This document shows, in pieces, positions 26,175 to 35,306 of a stretch of 64,000 bases of DNA. The stretch is taken from contig NZ_JACIFH010000001.1 in NCBI RefSeq assembly GCF_014197265.1, positions 2,232,001 through 2,296,000 on the forward strand. Reading direction: 5' to 3'. The translations under genes were made by a program, and so were the position numbers. Numbering within the stretch: the stretch's first letter is position 1; each line of letters opens with the position of its first letter. This stretch comes from Microbacterium invictum (GTDB lineage: Bacteria; Actinomycetota; Actinomycetes; Actinomycetales; Microbacteriaceae). Below the pieces are notes generated by a model, which was given only the letters and a program-made list of their open reading frames with translations, was not told where the DNA came from and made no database searches.

Positions 26175-26969
26175 ATGGCTCGTACCTACGTCATCACCGG
26201 CTCGGCGTCCGGCATCGGGGCCGCCACCGCGCAGATCCTGCGCGACCGCGGCGACCGAGTGATCGGCATCGACCTGAAGGACGCCGACATCGAGGCCGAC
26301 CTCTCGCTCCCGCAGGGCCGCGCCGACGCCGCCGCGCGGGCGATCGAACTGTCCGGCGGGACGATCGACGCGGTCATCGCCTCTGCCGGCATCTCGGCGC
26401 CGATCGCCAAGACCATCTCGGTCAACTACTTCGGCGTGACCGAGCTGCTGACCGCGCTGTCGCCGGCACTGGCAGCCTCCGACTCACCGCGCGCCGTCGC
26501 GGTCTCCTCGATGGCGTCGCTCCAACCCAACTCGCCCGAACTGGTCGAGGCGGCGCTCGCCGGCGACGAAGACAAGGCCCTCGAGATCGCCCACCGGCTC
26601 GCCGATCAGGGTCCCGAGGTCGGCTACGCGATCTACCCGTCGTCGAAGCGCGCGCTGGCACGGTGGGTGCGCCGGGCCTCGATCAGCCCGGAGTGGGCCG
26701 GCGCCGGCATCCCGCTCAACGCGGTCGCCCCGGGTATCGTCGTGACCCCGATGACCGCCGACCTGCTCGCCACGCCCGAGGGCACGAAGATGGTGGATGC
26801 CGCGGTGCCGATGCCCCTGAACGGACACCAGCCGCCGGAGTCCATCGCGCACATGCTCGTCTGGCTGACCTCGCCCGAGAACACGCACGTGGCCGGACAG
26901 GTCATCTACAACGACGGCGGAGCGGACGCCACGCTGCGCGGCGACGACATCTGGTCGTGGAACGACTGA
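26175..26969 (+). CDS. SDR-family NAD(P)-dependent oxidoreductase
   Basis: A 264-residue short-chain dehydrogenase. The nucleotide loop TGSASGIG is at residues 8-15, the catalytic serine is in AVSSMAS, and the YPSSK motif supplies the tyrosine and lysine. Overall it resembles 3-alpha-hydroxysteroid dehydrogenase/carbonyl reductase-like SDRs with an insertion between serine and tyrosine. A GGAGAGG ribosome site precedes ATG 26175. Its promoter region carries a FadR-type operator, so expression is probably induced by an acid or alcohol metabolite. A terminator-like hairpin follows, making it monocistronic. Confidence 0.88.
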   Translation: MARTYVITGSASGIGAATAQILRDRGDRVIGIDLKDADIEADLSLPQGRADAAARAIELSGGTIDAVIASAGISAPIAKTISVNYFGVTELLTALSPALAASDSPRAVAVSSMASLQPNSPELVEAALAGDEDKALEIAHRLADQGPEVGYAIYPSSKRALARWVRRASISPEWAGAGIPLNAVAPGIVVTPMTADLLATPEGTKMVDAAVPMPLNGHQPPESIAHMLVWLTSPENTHVAGQVIYNDGGADATLRGDDIWSWND

Positions 26970-26980
26970 TCCGCGCTGGG

Positions 26981-27026
26981 TGGGGGATGCCGGGGCCCGC
27001 GCGTCTGGACCCCGGCATCCACCCCC
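26981..27026 (+). terminator. hairpin between the SDR and ldh genes
   Basis: GGATGCCGGGG (26985-26995) pairs with CCCCGGCATCC (27010-27020) around a 14-base loop, with further G/C pairing outside. It is one of several terminators in the window built on the word GGATGCC. Confidence 0.65.
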
Positions 27027-27041
27027 TGCCAGACTGACGTC

Positions 27042-27995
27042 ATGGCCGTCATCGAGAACTCGAAAGTCACCGTCGTCGGAGCCGGAAGCGTCGGCTCGAG
27101 CACCGCGTACGCCGCACTGATCCGCGGCTCCGCGCGTCACGTCGCCCTGTACGACATCGCGACCGAGAAGGCCGAGGCCGAAGTCCTCGACCTCGCCCAC
27201 GGCACGCAGTTCACCGGAACGAGCGACATCATCGGCGGCAGCGATATCTCGGTCGTCGAGGGCTCACACGTCGTGGTGATCACCGCCGGCGCGAAGCAGA
27301 AGCCCGGTCAGACGCGCATCGAGCTGGCCGGCGTGAACGCCGGGATCATGAAGTCGATGATGCCGCAGCTGCTCGAGGTCGCACCGAACGCGGTGTACGT
27401 CATCGTCACCAACCCGTGCGATGTGCTGACCGCGCTCGCGCTCGAGCAGACCGGGCTGCCGCCCGAGCGACTGTTCGCGTCCGGCACCGTGCTGGACACC
27501 TCGCGCCTGCGCTGGAAGCTCGCCGAGCGCGCCGGCGTGTCGACCTCGAACGTGCACGCGTACATCGCCGGCGAGCACGGCGACACCGAGTTCGCGCTGT
27601 GGTCGAAGGCGACCATCGGCACGGTGCCGATCCTCGACTGGGTCACCCCCCGCGGCGACAAGATGAGTGTCGAAGAGCTCGACCAGATCGCGATCGACGT
27701 GCGCGACGCCGCCTACAAGGTCATCCAGGGCAAGGGCGCGACCAACTACGCGATCGGCCTGTCGAGTGCCCGCATCATCGAGGCGATCCTGGGCGACGAG
27801 CACGCGGTCATGCCGGTCTCGCCGGTGCTCCAGGACTTCCAGGGCGTCAGCGGCATGGCACTGTCGGTGCCGTGCATCGTGAGCGCCACCGGCGCGGAGC
27901 CGATCCGCGAGACGACGTTCTCGCCGCAGGAACTCGAGCTGTTCCACCACTCCGCCGCCGAGCTGCACAAAGTCGCCGACTCGCTGCGCGGCTGA
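27042..27995 (+). CDS. ldh: L-lactate dehydrogenase
   Basis: A 317-residue NAD-dependent L-lactate dehydrogenase. The dinucleotide loop GAGSVGS is at residues 13-19, the substrate arginine is in DTSRLR near 155, and the catalytic histidine is in IAGEHGDTE near 179, the lactate dehydrogenase signature. It interconverts pyruvate and L-lactate in fermentation or lactate use. It stands alone between a terminator and radA. An allosteric fructose 1,6-bisphosphate dependence is usual for the family but is not judged here. Confidence 0.95.
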   Translation: MAVIENSKVTVVGAGSVGSSTAYAALIRGSARHVALYDIATEKAEAEVLDLAHGTQFTGTSDIIGGSDISVVEGSHVVVITAGAKQKPGQTRIELAGVNAGIMKSMMPQLLEVAPNAVYVIVTNPCDVLTALALEQTGLPPERLFASGTVLDTSRLRWKLAERAGVSTSNVHAYIAGEHGDTEFALWSKATIGTVPILDWVTPRGDKMSVEELDQIAIDVRDAAYKVIQGKGATNYAIGLSSARIIEAILGDEHAVMPVSPVLQDFQGVSGMALSVPCIVSATGAEPIRETTFSPQELELFHHSAAELHKVADSLRG

Positions 27996-28094
27996 CCGGC
28001 CGCGAGTTGCGCAAGTCCGCCGACCAGCCGCACCCCTGACGGGGCGCGGCACCCCGGGCTGTGGATGCCGGGCCTCGCTGTCGGCGGCGCGGAC

Positions 28095-28100
28095 TAGCCT
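28095..28100 (+). promoter_or_regulatory. -10 box for radA, near-leaderless
   Basis: TAGCCT ends 7 bases before the radA ATG at 28108. Transcription would start at or within a few bases of the start codon. Confidence 0.5.
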
Positions 28101-28107
28101 GGTGACC

Positions 28108-29472
28108 ATGGCCACCCGACGACCGCAGACCGCACCGTACCGGTGCACCGAGTGCGGCTGGACGGCCATGAAATGGGTCGGCCGCTGCGGCGAATGCCAG
28201 CAGTGGGGGACGGTCGTCGAGGCCGCCGAACAGACCGGCATCGCCAGTCGCAGCGTGACGCCGATCGCGCCCGGGGCAGGGCGCGCGGCGCGGCCGATCA
28301 CCACCATCGACACCGCCGAGACACCGCGTCGCACGACCGGCGTCGGCGAGTTCGATCGCGTACTGGGCGGCGGCATCGTCCCGGGTGCCGCGATCCTGCT
28401 GTCGGGCGAGCCCGGGGTCGGCAAGTCCACACTGCTGCTCGAGGTCGCCGCGCAGAGCGCCCGCGCCGGGCGCCGCGTGCTGTACGCAAGCGCCGAAGAA
28501 TCCCTCGGCCAGGTGCGACTGCGCGCCGAACGCACCGGCGCCCTCCACGACGAGCTGTATCTGGCCAGCGAGACCGACCTCGCGACGATTCTCGGGCACG
28601 TCGACCAGACGATGCCCGAGCTGCTCATCGTCGACTCCGTCCAGACGGTGTCATCGGCCCTGTCCGACGGCACGGCCGGGCATCCGAGCCAGGTGCGCGA
28701 AGTGGCATCCACTCTCATCCGGGTCGCGAAAGACCGGGGACTGCCCGTCATCATCGTCGGCCACGTCACCAAGGACGGCTCGATCGCGGGCCCCCGCATC
28801 CTCGAGCATCTCGTCGACGTCGTCTGCCACTTCGAGGGCGATCGGCAGACATCGCTGAGGTTCGTGCGGGCGTTGAAGAACCGGTTCGGCGCGACCGACG
28901 AGGTCGGCTGCTTCGACATGACCGGCGACGGCATCACCGAGGTCCCCGATCCCAGCGCCCTGTTCCTCGGGCACGGCTCGCGGTCGCCCGGCACCTGCGT
29001 CACCATCGCCCTCGAAGGCCGTCGCGCGATGCCCGTCGAAGTGCAGGCGCTCACTCTGCCCGCGAGCGGCGGCAACCCGCGCCGCATCGTCAGCGGCGTC
29101 GACAGCGCCCGCGTCGCGATGGTGCTCGCGGTGCTCGAGAAGCGTGCACAGGTGAAAGTGTCCGACCAGGACGTGTACGTCTCCACCGTCGGCGGTGTGC
29201 GGCTGACCGAACCGGCCGCCGACCTGGCCATCGCGCTCGCCGTCGCCAGCGCCGTCAGGGATCGCCACAACCCGCCGCAGCTGGCCGCGATCGGCGAGCT
29301 CAGCCTGTCCGGCGAGATCCGCGCGGTCGTGCAGCACACCCAGCGCCGCGCCGAAGCCGCCCGGCTCGGCTACCGTGCGGTGATCGACACCTCGTCGCGA
29401 AACCTCGGCGATGCGCTGCGCGACGTCATGGGGCACCACCGTCCCGACGCCGATGAACTGCCGGAGTTCTGA
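28108..29472 (+). CDS. radA: DNA repair protein RadA
   Basis: A 454-residue RadA (Sms). It has an N-terminal C4 zinc finger (CTECG then CGEC), a RecA-like ATPase with Walker A GEPGVGKST near residue 97, and the RadA-specific KNRFG motif. The C-terminal Lon-protease-like domain includes SDQDVYVSTVGG. RadA promotes branch migration of recombination intermediates. ATG 28108 is chosen; a GTG two codons earlier is possible. A TAGCCT box directly upstream suggests a leaderless transcript. Confidence 0.95.
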   Translation: MATRRPQTAPYRCTECGWTAMKWVGRCGECQQWGTVVEAAEQTGIASRSVTPIAPGAGRAARPITTIDTAETPRRTTGVGEFDRVLGGGIVPGAAILLSGEPGVGKSTLLLEVAAQSARAGRRVLYASAEESLGQVRLRAERTGALHDELYLASETDLATILGHVDQTMPELLIVDSVQTVSSALSDGTAGHPSQVREVASTLIRVAKDRGLPVIIVGHVTKDGSIAGPRILEHLVDVVCHFEGDRQTSLRFVRALKNRFGATDEVGCFDMTGDGITEVPDPSALFLGHGSRSPGTCVTIALEGRRAMPVEVQALTLPASGGNPRRIVSGVDSARVAMVLAVLEKRAQVKVSDQDVYVSTVGGVRLTEPAADLAIALAVASAVRDRHNPPQLAAIGELSLSGEIRAVVQHTQRRAEAARLGYRAVIDTSSRNLGDALRDVMGHHRPDADELPEF

Positions 29473-29500
29473 GCTCCGGCATCCACCCCTCATCACCGGC

Positions 29501-29878
29501 TCAATACGGCGAGACGAAGAACAGCGCGTCGGGCTCAAGGCCGCACCCCGCCGGGATCGTTCCCCCGTCAGGGAGGTAGCCTCCGCCGAGTGAGATGCTG
29601 TCGCCGTCGGCGTACTCCGTCCCGCGCCAGATCAGCACTCCATCGCGCACTTCGGCATCACCCTCGGGGAACACCGGCACGTTGCGCATCCCCTGTGATC
29701 TCACCCAGACGCACCGGTCGCTGATGATGAGCGTGCCTTCCAGCAGCGCATCCATCCCCGCCTCAGGCCGAGGATAGGTCGCGAGCGCGCTCGACCCGGA
29801 ACCCGTGGGCGCCGCACACCCCGCGAGGAGGGCCGCGAGCAGCACCACCGTGGCGAGCGGCGCCATACGTCTGCGCAT
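29501..29878 (-). CDS. small secreted lipoprotein of unknown function
   Basis: A 125-residue protein with a lipoprotein signal: MRRRM, a hydrophobic core and lipobox LLAGC with the cysteine near residue 20. The mature part is a short domain with SDRCVWVRS and a second conserved-looking cysteine in PAGCGLE, possibly a disulfide pair. No family is recognised. ATG 29878 lies 18 bases after the SseB-like gene stop on the same strand, so the two may be cotranscribed. Confidence 0.8.
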   Translation of the reverse strand: MRRRMAPLATVVLLAALLAGCAAPTGSGSSALATYPRPEAGMDALLEGTLIISDRCVWVRSQGMRNVPVFPEGDAEVRDGVLIWRGTEYADGDSISLGGGYLPDGGTIPAGCGLEPDALFFVSPY

Positions 29879-29895
29879 GCCGCCCACACTAGTCG

Positions 29896-30300
29896 TCAGG
29901 CGTCGAGCGCGGCGATCAGATCGGCGGGGGTGGCCTGCATCGGGTGCGGGCCGGCGATGTCGAGGAACACGGTGGTGATCTCGGCCTCGTGGGTGCCGAG
30001 GAAGGCGCGGAGCCACCCGGGCGACTGCAGGGCGACCGTCGGCGGGAGCGCCTCGGGCTGGTGGGTCGCGTCACTGAACAGCAGCAGAGCGACGTCGCCC
30101 GTCTTCGGGTCGCGGTACGTCCACACCTCGCCACCGTCGCGCGGGTTGTCGCGCTGGCCGGGGCGCATCATCGGCACCACCGTCGGACCGTGCCGCAGCG
30201 CGAAGGCGACCGCGGCCATGTCCTGCGTCTGGAGGGCGTCGCCCAGCTGCGGATTGCGGAACTCGGGCGGATCCTTCTTGCTGCGTTTCTTGCCGGCCAT
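29896..30300 (-). CDS. SseB-family N-terminal domain protein
   Basis: A 134-residue cytoplasmic protein resembling the SseB N-terminal domain: a segment with PTVVPMM, a central TGDVALLLFSDATH strand-turn, and TTVFLDIAGPHPMQATPADL near the C-terminus. SseB-like proteins are widespread in actinobacteria but have no settled biochemical role. The N-terminus is basic (MAGKKRSKK). A TAGGCT box ends 6 bases before ATG 30300, so the message is probably leaderless. Confidence 0.75.
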   Translation of the reverse strand: MAGKKRSKKDPPEFRNPQLGDALQTQDMAAVAFALRHGPTVVPMMRPGQRDNPRDGGEVWTYRDPKTGDVALLLFSDATHQPEALPPTVALQSPGWLRAFLGTHEAEITTVFLDIAGPHPMQATPADLIAALDA

Positions 30301-30306
30301 GCATCC

Positions 30307-30312
30307 AGCCTA
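30307..30312 (-). promoter_or_regulatory. -10 box for the SseB-like gene, leaderless
   Basis: Read on the minus strand this is TAGGCT, six bases before the ATG at 30300. Confidence 0.5.
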
Positions 30313-30319
30313 CGAGCAG

Positions 30320-30522
30320 CAACAGAAGGGGCCCTCTCGGTCCCCCCATTGGGGACTGGGGAAATCGAGAGGGCCCATTGCTCACCGCTGGCGGGGGATC
30401 CGACGCCGGGTCTCTGGGGAAGGCCCGGCAGCCGCTGCTGGGGACAACGGGGGTCGCCGGCGGGAGCTGATTCCAGGGTACGCACACCGAATGGAAAGCG
30501 TGTCCCCCGAAAGGGGGACAAT
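30320..30522 (-). ncRNA. candidate structured RNA ending in a terminator hairpin
   Basis: The 278-base gap between the SseB-like gene and the gene ending at 30579 has no credible ORF but several stems. An 11-base stem GGGCCCTCTCG/CGAGAGGGCCC (30329-30339 and 30366-30376) is followed on the minus strand by CCTTCTGTT. An 8-base TGTCCCCC/GGGGGACA stem has a GAAA (plus) or TTTC (minus) loop at 30501-30520. A GCCGGG/CCCGGC stem lies between them. The order suits a minus-strand RNA starting near 30522 and terminating near 30320, just before the SseB-like promoter. I do not recognise RNase P, tmRNA or SRP RNA motifs. Confidence 0.35.
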
Positions 30523-30578
30523 TCATGAGAATGTTCTCAGGATGCCGGTGATTCCGCGGGAAATCGAGCTTTTCACCC

Positions 30579-31283
30579 TCAGTTCAGCTGAAACATGCGC
30601 GAATCGGCGGCCTCGATGCCGCCGATCGACACCGAGAGGTGGAACCATCCGCCCGGAGCGCGCTGACGCTGTCCGTCGCACGTGTCCACCGACGACCGGG
30701 TCCGGTCCCACTCCAGCGGGGCGGCGCTGGCGACGGTCTGCCCGGCCTCGATCTGCACGACCTGGTCGCTCGATTCGGTCTGGCAGTCGGTCGACCGCCA
30801 CCAGGTGTCGCTGCCGCTGGTGATCTCGAACTTCTGCGTCGCGGTGCCCACGTTCATGATGCACGCCTCGGGACCGTCGTTGGTCAGCGAGATCGACAGC
30901 TGCGGCTTCTGGTCGCCACCGTACGATGCCTGATCGGTCATCGCCATCACCGTGATGTCGCTCGTCGTGCACGGCGGCACGGGCGCAGCGGTATCGGTTC
31001 CCGACGGTTCGGGTGAGGGGGTGGATGCCGGGGACTCGGCGGTCTCGCCGGTCGGCGTGGCATCCCCAGCGGGTGTCATCGCCGGTGAGGGGTTCGCCTG
31101 ACCGGTCTCGACGGCCGCATCCGTCGACGCCGGAGCAGCCTGGACGTCGGCCAGGGCGCGCCAGGGCTGCCAGACGATCACCGCGACGATCCCGCCGATC
31201 ACGATGAGCAGCAGGAGCAGCACCATCAGCCGCCGGCGTCGATAGACGGCCGGGGAATGGCGGCGGGGCGGGGTCGTGCTCAC
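30579..31283 (-). CDS. single-pass membrane protein with Pro/Thr/Ala-rich linker, unknown function
   Basis: A 234-residue protein. After a basic cytoplasmic N-terminus (PPRRHS, YRRRR) there is one hydrophobic helix near residues 20-40, then an Ala/Pro/Thr/Ser-rich linker to about residue 105. The extracytoplasmic C-terminal domain has paired cysteines (PPCTTSD, EACIMN, TDCQTE, DTCDGQ). The tail looks like a small beta-sandwich, similar in feel to DUF4232 domains, but I cannot assign a family. I chose GTG 31283, preceded closely by a TACCCT box; ATG 31310 would add nine residues. Confidence 0.75.
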   Translation of the reverse strand: MSTTPPRRHSPAVYRRRRLMVLLLLLIVIGGIVAVIVWQPWRALADVQAAPASTDAAVETGQANPSPAMTPAGDATPTGETAESPASTPSPEPSGTDTAAPVPPCTTSDITVMAMTDQASYGGDQKPQLSISLTNDGPEACIMNVGTATQKFEITSGSDTWWRSTDCQTESSDQVVQIEAGQTVASAAPLEWDRTRSSVDTCDGQRQRAPGGWFHLSVSIGGIEAADSRMFQLN

Positions 31284-31328
31284 CCGTTCAGGGTAAGCCG
31301 CGGCATCCATTCGGCCGGGTCGGCACGC

Positions 31329-31847
31329 CTAGAGCTGCTTGAGCATTCGGGTGTTCCCCAGGGTGTTGGGCTTCACGTGCGCCAGATCGAGGAACTCGGC
31401 TACGCCCTCGTCGGGGCTGCGCAACAGCTGCGAGTACGTGTCCGGGTCGACGACCTGCTCACCGATAGGCGCGAATCCGCGACGGGTGAAGAACTCACGC
31501 TCGAACGTGAGGCAGAACAGGCGCGTCAGGCCCAGTTCCTGCGCCTTCTGCTCGAGCTCGGCGACCAGCGCGCCGCCGACGCCGCGGTGCAGCCAGTCGT
31601 CGGTGACGATGAGGGTGCGGATCTCGCCGAGGTCCTCCCACATCACGTGCAGGGCGCCGCAGCCGATGAGCTGCCCGTCGCGCTCGGCGACGACGAACTC
31701 CTGAACCGCCTCGAAGAGGGTCACCAGCTCCTTGCCCAGCAGGATCCGGCGTTGCACGTACGGCTCAAGCATGTCGCGGATGCCGCGCACGTCGGCGGTG
31801 CGGGCCCGACGGACCGAGAACGCCGCCGGGTCGTGGGGTGCTGTCAC
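31329..31847 (-). CDS. argA: amino-acid N-acetyltransferase (N-acetylglutamate synthase)
   Basis: A 172-residue GNAT acetyltransferase of the stand-alone ArgA type used by actinobacteria. It has VRRARTADVRGIRDML at the start, GCGALHVMWEDLGEIRTLIV as the acetyl-CoA strand, and the WLHRGVGGALVAEL pyrophosphate loop. The C-terminus has FTRRGFAPI. It makes N-acetylglutamate, the first step of arginine biosynthesis. GTG 31847 is preceded at 6 bases by TAGAGT, so the transcript is probably leaderless. Confidence 0.9.
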   Translation of the reverse strand: MTAPHDPAAFSVRRARTADVRGIRDMLEPYVQRRILLGKELVTLFEAVQEFVVAERDGQLIGCGALHVMWEDLGEIRTLIVTDDWLHRGVGGALVAELEQKAQELGLTRLFCLTFEREFFTRRGFAPIGEQVVDPDTYSQLLRSPDEGVAEFLDLAHVKPNTLGNTRMLKQL

Positions 31848-31853
31848 TCCCCC

Positions 31854-31859
31854 ACTCTA
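31854..31859 (-). promoter_or_regulatory. -10 box for argA, leaderless
   Basis: TAGAGT on the minus strand, 6 bases upstream of the GTG start at 31847. Confidence 0.45.
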
Positions 31860-31863
31860 GAAC

Positions 31864-31905
31864 GACTCAGGGGCGGGGATGCCGTGGCATCCCCGCCCCT
31901 GAGTC
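31864..31905 (-). terminator. 20-base-pair hairpin terminating clpC
   Basis: A perfect 20-base stem (31864-31883 with 31886-31905) around a two-base loop, built on GGGGATGCC. It starts 13 bases after the clpC stop codon and separates clpC from argA. Confidence 0.8.
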
Positions 31906-31917
31906 CAGAGATGAGTC

Positions 31918-34440
31918 TCAGGCACCCGCGACGATGTCGGGGGTGGCCTCGATCGCCGGTGCGGTCGAGACGCCGACGGCGACTTTCTCGCCCCGCGGAC
32001 CGTGCTCGAAGACGAACTTGTCGTTCACGGCATCCACCTTCACATGATCGCCGGGGTTGAGCTCGCCGTGCAGGATGCGCTCGGAGAGCTGGTCTTCCAC
32101 CTCACGCTGCATGGCGCGGCGCAGCGGCCGGGCGCCCAGCGTCGGATCGAAGCCGATCTCGATGAGCTTGTCCTTGGCGGCGTCGCTGAGCTCGACGGTC
32201 ATGTCGCGGTCGAGCAGACGCTCGGACAGCCGCTTCGTGAAGAGGCCGACGATCTGGCGCAGCTCGTCCTTGTTCAGCTGCGGGAAGACGATGACGTCGT
32301 CCACGCGGTTGAGGAACTCGGGCTTGAAATGCCGCTTGAGCTCTTCGTCGACCTTGCCCTTCATCCGCTCGTAGCTGGTCTGCGCATTGCCCTCGACCTG
32401 GAACCCGACCGGGCCGCCGGCGATCGCCGACGAGCCGAGGTTGGTCGTCATGATGATGACGGTGTTCTTGAAGTCGATCACGCGGCCCTGACCGTCGGTC
32501 AGGCGACCCTCTTCGAGGATCTGCAGCAGCGAGTTGAAGATGTCGGGGTGGGCCTTCTCGATCTCGTCGAACAGGACGACCGAGAACGGCTTGCGGCGCA
32601 CCTTCTCGGTGAGCTGACCGCCCTCTTCGAACCCGACGAACCCGGGAGGGGCACCGAACAGACGCGAGACGGTGTGCTTCTCGCCGAACTCCGACATGTC
32701 GAGCGCGATCAGCGCGCCCTCGTCGTCGAAGAGGAACTCGGCGAGCGCCTTGGCCAGCTCGGTCTTTCCGACGCCGGTGGGGCCGGCGAAGATGAACGAG
32801 CCCGACGGGCGCTTGGGGTCCTTGAGCCCTGCGCGCTGACGGCGGATCGTGCGGCTCAGTGCGGCAATGGCCTCTTCCTGGCCGACGACGCGCTGGTGCA
32901 GCGCCTTCTCCATGAAGACGAGACGGCTGGTCTCCTCCTCGGTGAGCTTGAACACCGGGATGCCGGTCGCCTGGGCGAGGACCTCGGCGATCAGGCCCTC
33001 GTCGACGACGGCGTGGGTGGCCACGTCGCCCGAACGCCACTGCTTCTCGAGGCGCAGCCGCTCGGCGAGCAGGCTCTTCTCCTCGTCGCGCAGGGCGGCG
33101 GCCTTCTCGAAGTCCTGCTCCTCGCTGGCGAACTCCTTGTCCTCGCGGACCTTGGCGATCTTCTCGTCGAACTCGCGCAGCTCGGGCGGCGACGACAGGA
33201 TCGACAGGCGCAGGCGGGCGCCGGCCTCATCGATCAGGTCGATGGCCTTGTCGGGCAGGAAGCGGTCGGACACGTAGCGGTCGGCGAGGTTCGCCGCGGC
33301 GACGATGGCGCCGTCGGTGATCTGCACCTTGTGGTGCGCCTCGTAGCGGTCGCGCAGACCCTTCAGGATGTTGATCGCGTGGGGGAGGCTGGGCTCTGCC
33401 ACCTGGATCGGCTGGAAGCGACGCTCCAGCGCGGCATCCTTCTCGAAGTGCTTGCGGTACTCGTCGAGGGTCGTGGCACCGATCGTCTGCAGCTCGCCGC
33501 GGGCCAGCAGCGGCTTGAGAATGGATGCCGCGTCGATCGCGCCTTCGGCCGCACCGGCACCGACGAGGGTGTGGATCTCGTCGATGAACACGATGATGTC
33601 GCCGCGGGTGCGGATCTCCTTGGTGACCTTCTTCAGGCGCTCTTCGAAGTCGCCTCGGTAGCGGGAGCCGGCGATGAGCGAGCCGAGGTCGAGCGAGTAG
33701 ACCTGCTTGTCCTTGAGCGTCTCGGGGACCTCGCCCTTGACGATGGCCTGCGCGAGACCCTCGACGACGGCGGTCTTGCCGACGCCGGGTTCGCCGATCA
33801 GGACCGGGTTGTTCTTGGAGCGGCGCGAGAGGATCTGCATGACCCGCTCGATCTCCTTCTCACGGCCGATCACCGGGTCGAGCTTGTTGTCGCGCGCGGC
33901 CTGGGTGAGGTTGCGGCCGAACTGGTCGAGCACCGCCGAGCCGCCCTGGGCCGGCTGGTTCTGTTCGCCCGCGCCGGCGGCGACGCCTGCGGGCTCCTTG
34001 CCCTGGTAGCCGCTGAGCAGCTGGATGACCTGCTGGCGCACCTTGTTCAGGTCGGCGCCGAGCTTGACGAGCACCTGTGCGGCGACGCCCTCGCCCTCGC
34101 GGATGAGGCCGAGCAGGATGTGCTCGGTGCCGATGTAGTTGTGACCCAGCTGCAGCGCTTCGCGCAGGCTCAGCTCGAGCACCTTCTTGGCGCGCGGGGT
34201 GAACGGGATGTGGCCGGTCGGCTGCTGCTGACCCTGGCCGATGATGTCCTGCACCTGCTCGCGCACGGCATCCAGCGAGATGCCGAGGCTCTCGAGGGCC
34301 TTGGCGGCGACACCCTCGCCCTCATGGATCAGGCCCAGAAGGATGTGCTCGGTGCCGATGTAGTTGTGGTTGAGCATCTTCGCCTCTTCTTGGGCGAGCA
34401 CAACCACGCGACGGGCGCGGTCCGTGAATCTCTCGAACAT
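31918..34440 (-). CDS. clpC: ATP-dependent Clp protease ATP-binding subunit ClpC
   Basis: An 840-residue AAA+ unfoldase. Two Clp-N repeats occupy residues 1-145. The first AAA module has Walker [11 protein letters not shown] near 212, a UVR-like coiled coil ([13 protein letters not shown]) lies near 425, and the second AAA module has [12 protein letters not shown] near 548. It feeds proteins into ClpP and is essential in several actinobacteria. The start ATG 34440 has AAGGAG upstream. It diverges from the DUF2975-like operon across a 185-base region. The C-terminus lacks the longer tail of some ClpC proteins. Confidence 0.97.
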   Translation of the reverse strand: MFERFTDRARRVVVLAQEEAKMLNHNYIGTEHILLGLIHEGEGVAAKALESLGISLDAVREQVQDIIGQGQQQPTGHIPFTPRAKKVLELSLREALQLGHNYIGTEHILLGLIREGEGVAAQVLVKLGADLNKVRQQVIQLLSGYQGKEPAGVAAGAGEQNQPAQGGSAVLDQFGRNLTQAARDNKLDPVIGREKEIERVMQILSRRSKNNPVLIGEPGVGKTAVVEGLAQAIVKGEVPETLKDKQVYSLDLGSLIAGSRYRGDFEERLKKVTKEIRTRGDIIVFIDEIHTLVGAGAAEGAIDAASILKPLLARGELQTIGATTLDEYRKHFEKDAALERRFQPIQVAEPSLPHAINILKGLRDRYEAHHKVQITDGAIVAAANLADRYVSDRFLPDKAIDLIDEAGARLRLSILSSPPELREFDEKIAKVREDKEFASEEQDFEKAAALRDEEKSLLAERLRLEKQWRSGDVATHAVVDEGLIAEVLAQATGIPVFKLTEEETSRLVFMEKALHQRVVGQEEAIAALSRTIRRQRAGLKDPKRPSGSFIFAGPTGVGKTELAKALAEFLFDDEGALIALDMSEFGEKHTVSRLFGAPPGFVGFEEGGQLTEKVRRKPFSVVLFDEIEKAHPDIFNSLLQILEEGRLTDGQGRVIDFKNTVIIMTTNLGSSAIAGGPVGFQVEGNAQTSYERMKGKVDEELKRHFKPEFLNRVDDVIVFPQLNKDELRQIVGLFTKRLSERLLDRDMTVELSDAAKDKLIEIGFDPTLGARPLRRAMQREVEDQLSERILHGELNPGDHVKVDAVNDKFVFEHGPRGEKVAVGVSTAPAIEATPDIVAGA

Positions 34441-34560
34441 CTTCTGACTCCTTCGGGCGCCGACTACTGGCGCTTACGAAAGACGATAACCACCAGCGGA
34501 ACCCGGTATGCCCGTGTTCGCCGTCGGCGCACCGCTTCGCCCCCGCCATCGAGATACGCC

Positions 34561-34620
34561 TTGACACGGCATCCACTCAGACCATATCGTTTGTCGATAC
34601 CAACGATTATCGATAAGGAG
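34561..34620 (+). promoter_or_regulatory. promoter and nested inverted repeats for the DUF2975/XRE operon
   Basis: TTGACA at 34561-34566 is followed after 18 bases by TATCGT (34585-34590), a plausible sigma-70 promoter. TATCG at 34585-34589 and CGATA at 34595-34599 form an inverted repeat overlapping the -10 box, and ATTATCGATAA follows at 34606-34616 before the ribosome site AAGGAGG. The terminal XRE-type protein of the operon could bind here and repress it. Confidence 0.55.
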
Positions 34621-34625
34621 GCGAC

Positions 34626-35306
34626 ATGTCCCGTACCGCTGTCCGCGCCGGCCGATCCACGGCGCTCATCGCTGCACTGGTGGTGGGAGCGGCGCTGCTC
34701 GCCGCCGCGATCATCGGTGCGATCCCGACGGTGTCGGGCTACTTCCTCGACTATTGGAACGGCCGCGCCGACCTGATGACCGGGCACGTCCCCCAGATCC
34801 CGGTTCACGGCGAAGTGCCGGCCGAACCGGACGACGCGAATTACTCCGGGGTGCTGATCTCGAGCACTGAGGCGCTCACCGGCCCGCGCATGTTGCAGGC
34901 GATCGCCGCCGTCCTGGGCATTCTCGTCGTCATCACCGGCAGTCTTCTCGCGGTGCTGCTGGCGGTCCGGATGCTGCGGGGGCACAGTTTCACGAGGCTG
35001 TTCAGCTGGGGGCTCGGCGCGCTGGGCGCGCTGGTCATGATCGCCGCGGCCGTCGCACCGCAGCTCAACGCCCTCGCCGTCGACATTGCCGTGCAGGAGC
35101 TCGGATACCGCATCTACGACCCCGCGGTCGATGTCACGATGACCGCCGACGGCGTCGAGTCCGTGATCCTCTCGCTGTGGGACCTCGAGTGGATCCTCGA
35201 CCGCGTCGACCTCACGGGATTCCTCCTCGGGGTGATCATCGCGCTCCTCGGCCTCCTTGTCGCCGACGGCACGCGCCTGCAGCGCGACACGGAAGGACTG
35301 GTGTGA
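34626..35306 (+). CDS. DUF2975-like membrane protein, first of a paired operon
   Basis: A 226-residue protein with four hydrophobic segments: one near residues 15-37, two at about 97-122 and 128-150, and one at 195-217. Between TM1 and TM2 is an extracytoplasmic stretch of about 60 residues. The C-terminus RLQRDTEGLV is identical to that of the next gene's product. This architecture with a following YozG-like XRE regulator matches DUF2975 operons, though the assignment is by layout. A strong AAGGAGG site precedes ATG 34626. Function unknown. Confidence 0.75.
   Translation: MSRTAVRAGRSTALIAALVVGAALLAAAIIGAIPTVSGYFLDYWNGRADLMTGHVPQIPVHGEVPAEPDDANYSGVLISSTEALTGPRMLQAIAAVLGILVVITGSLLAVLLAVRMLRGHSFTRLFSWGLGALGALVMIAAAVAPQLNALAVDIAVQELGYRIYDPAVDVTMTADGVESVILSLWDLEWILDRVDLTGFLLGVIIALLGLLVADGTRLQRDTEGLV

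Noticed and set aside
28651-29538. Open frame on the minus strand across radA
   Set aside because: Composition is typical of a GC-rich antisense shadow, and radA accounts for the whole region.
32002-34776. A 924-codon open frame on the plus strand across clpC
   Set aside because: It is antisense to clpC, whose protein is complete and conserved; long antisense frames are expected at this GC content.
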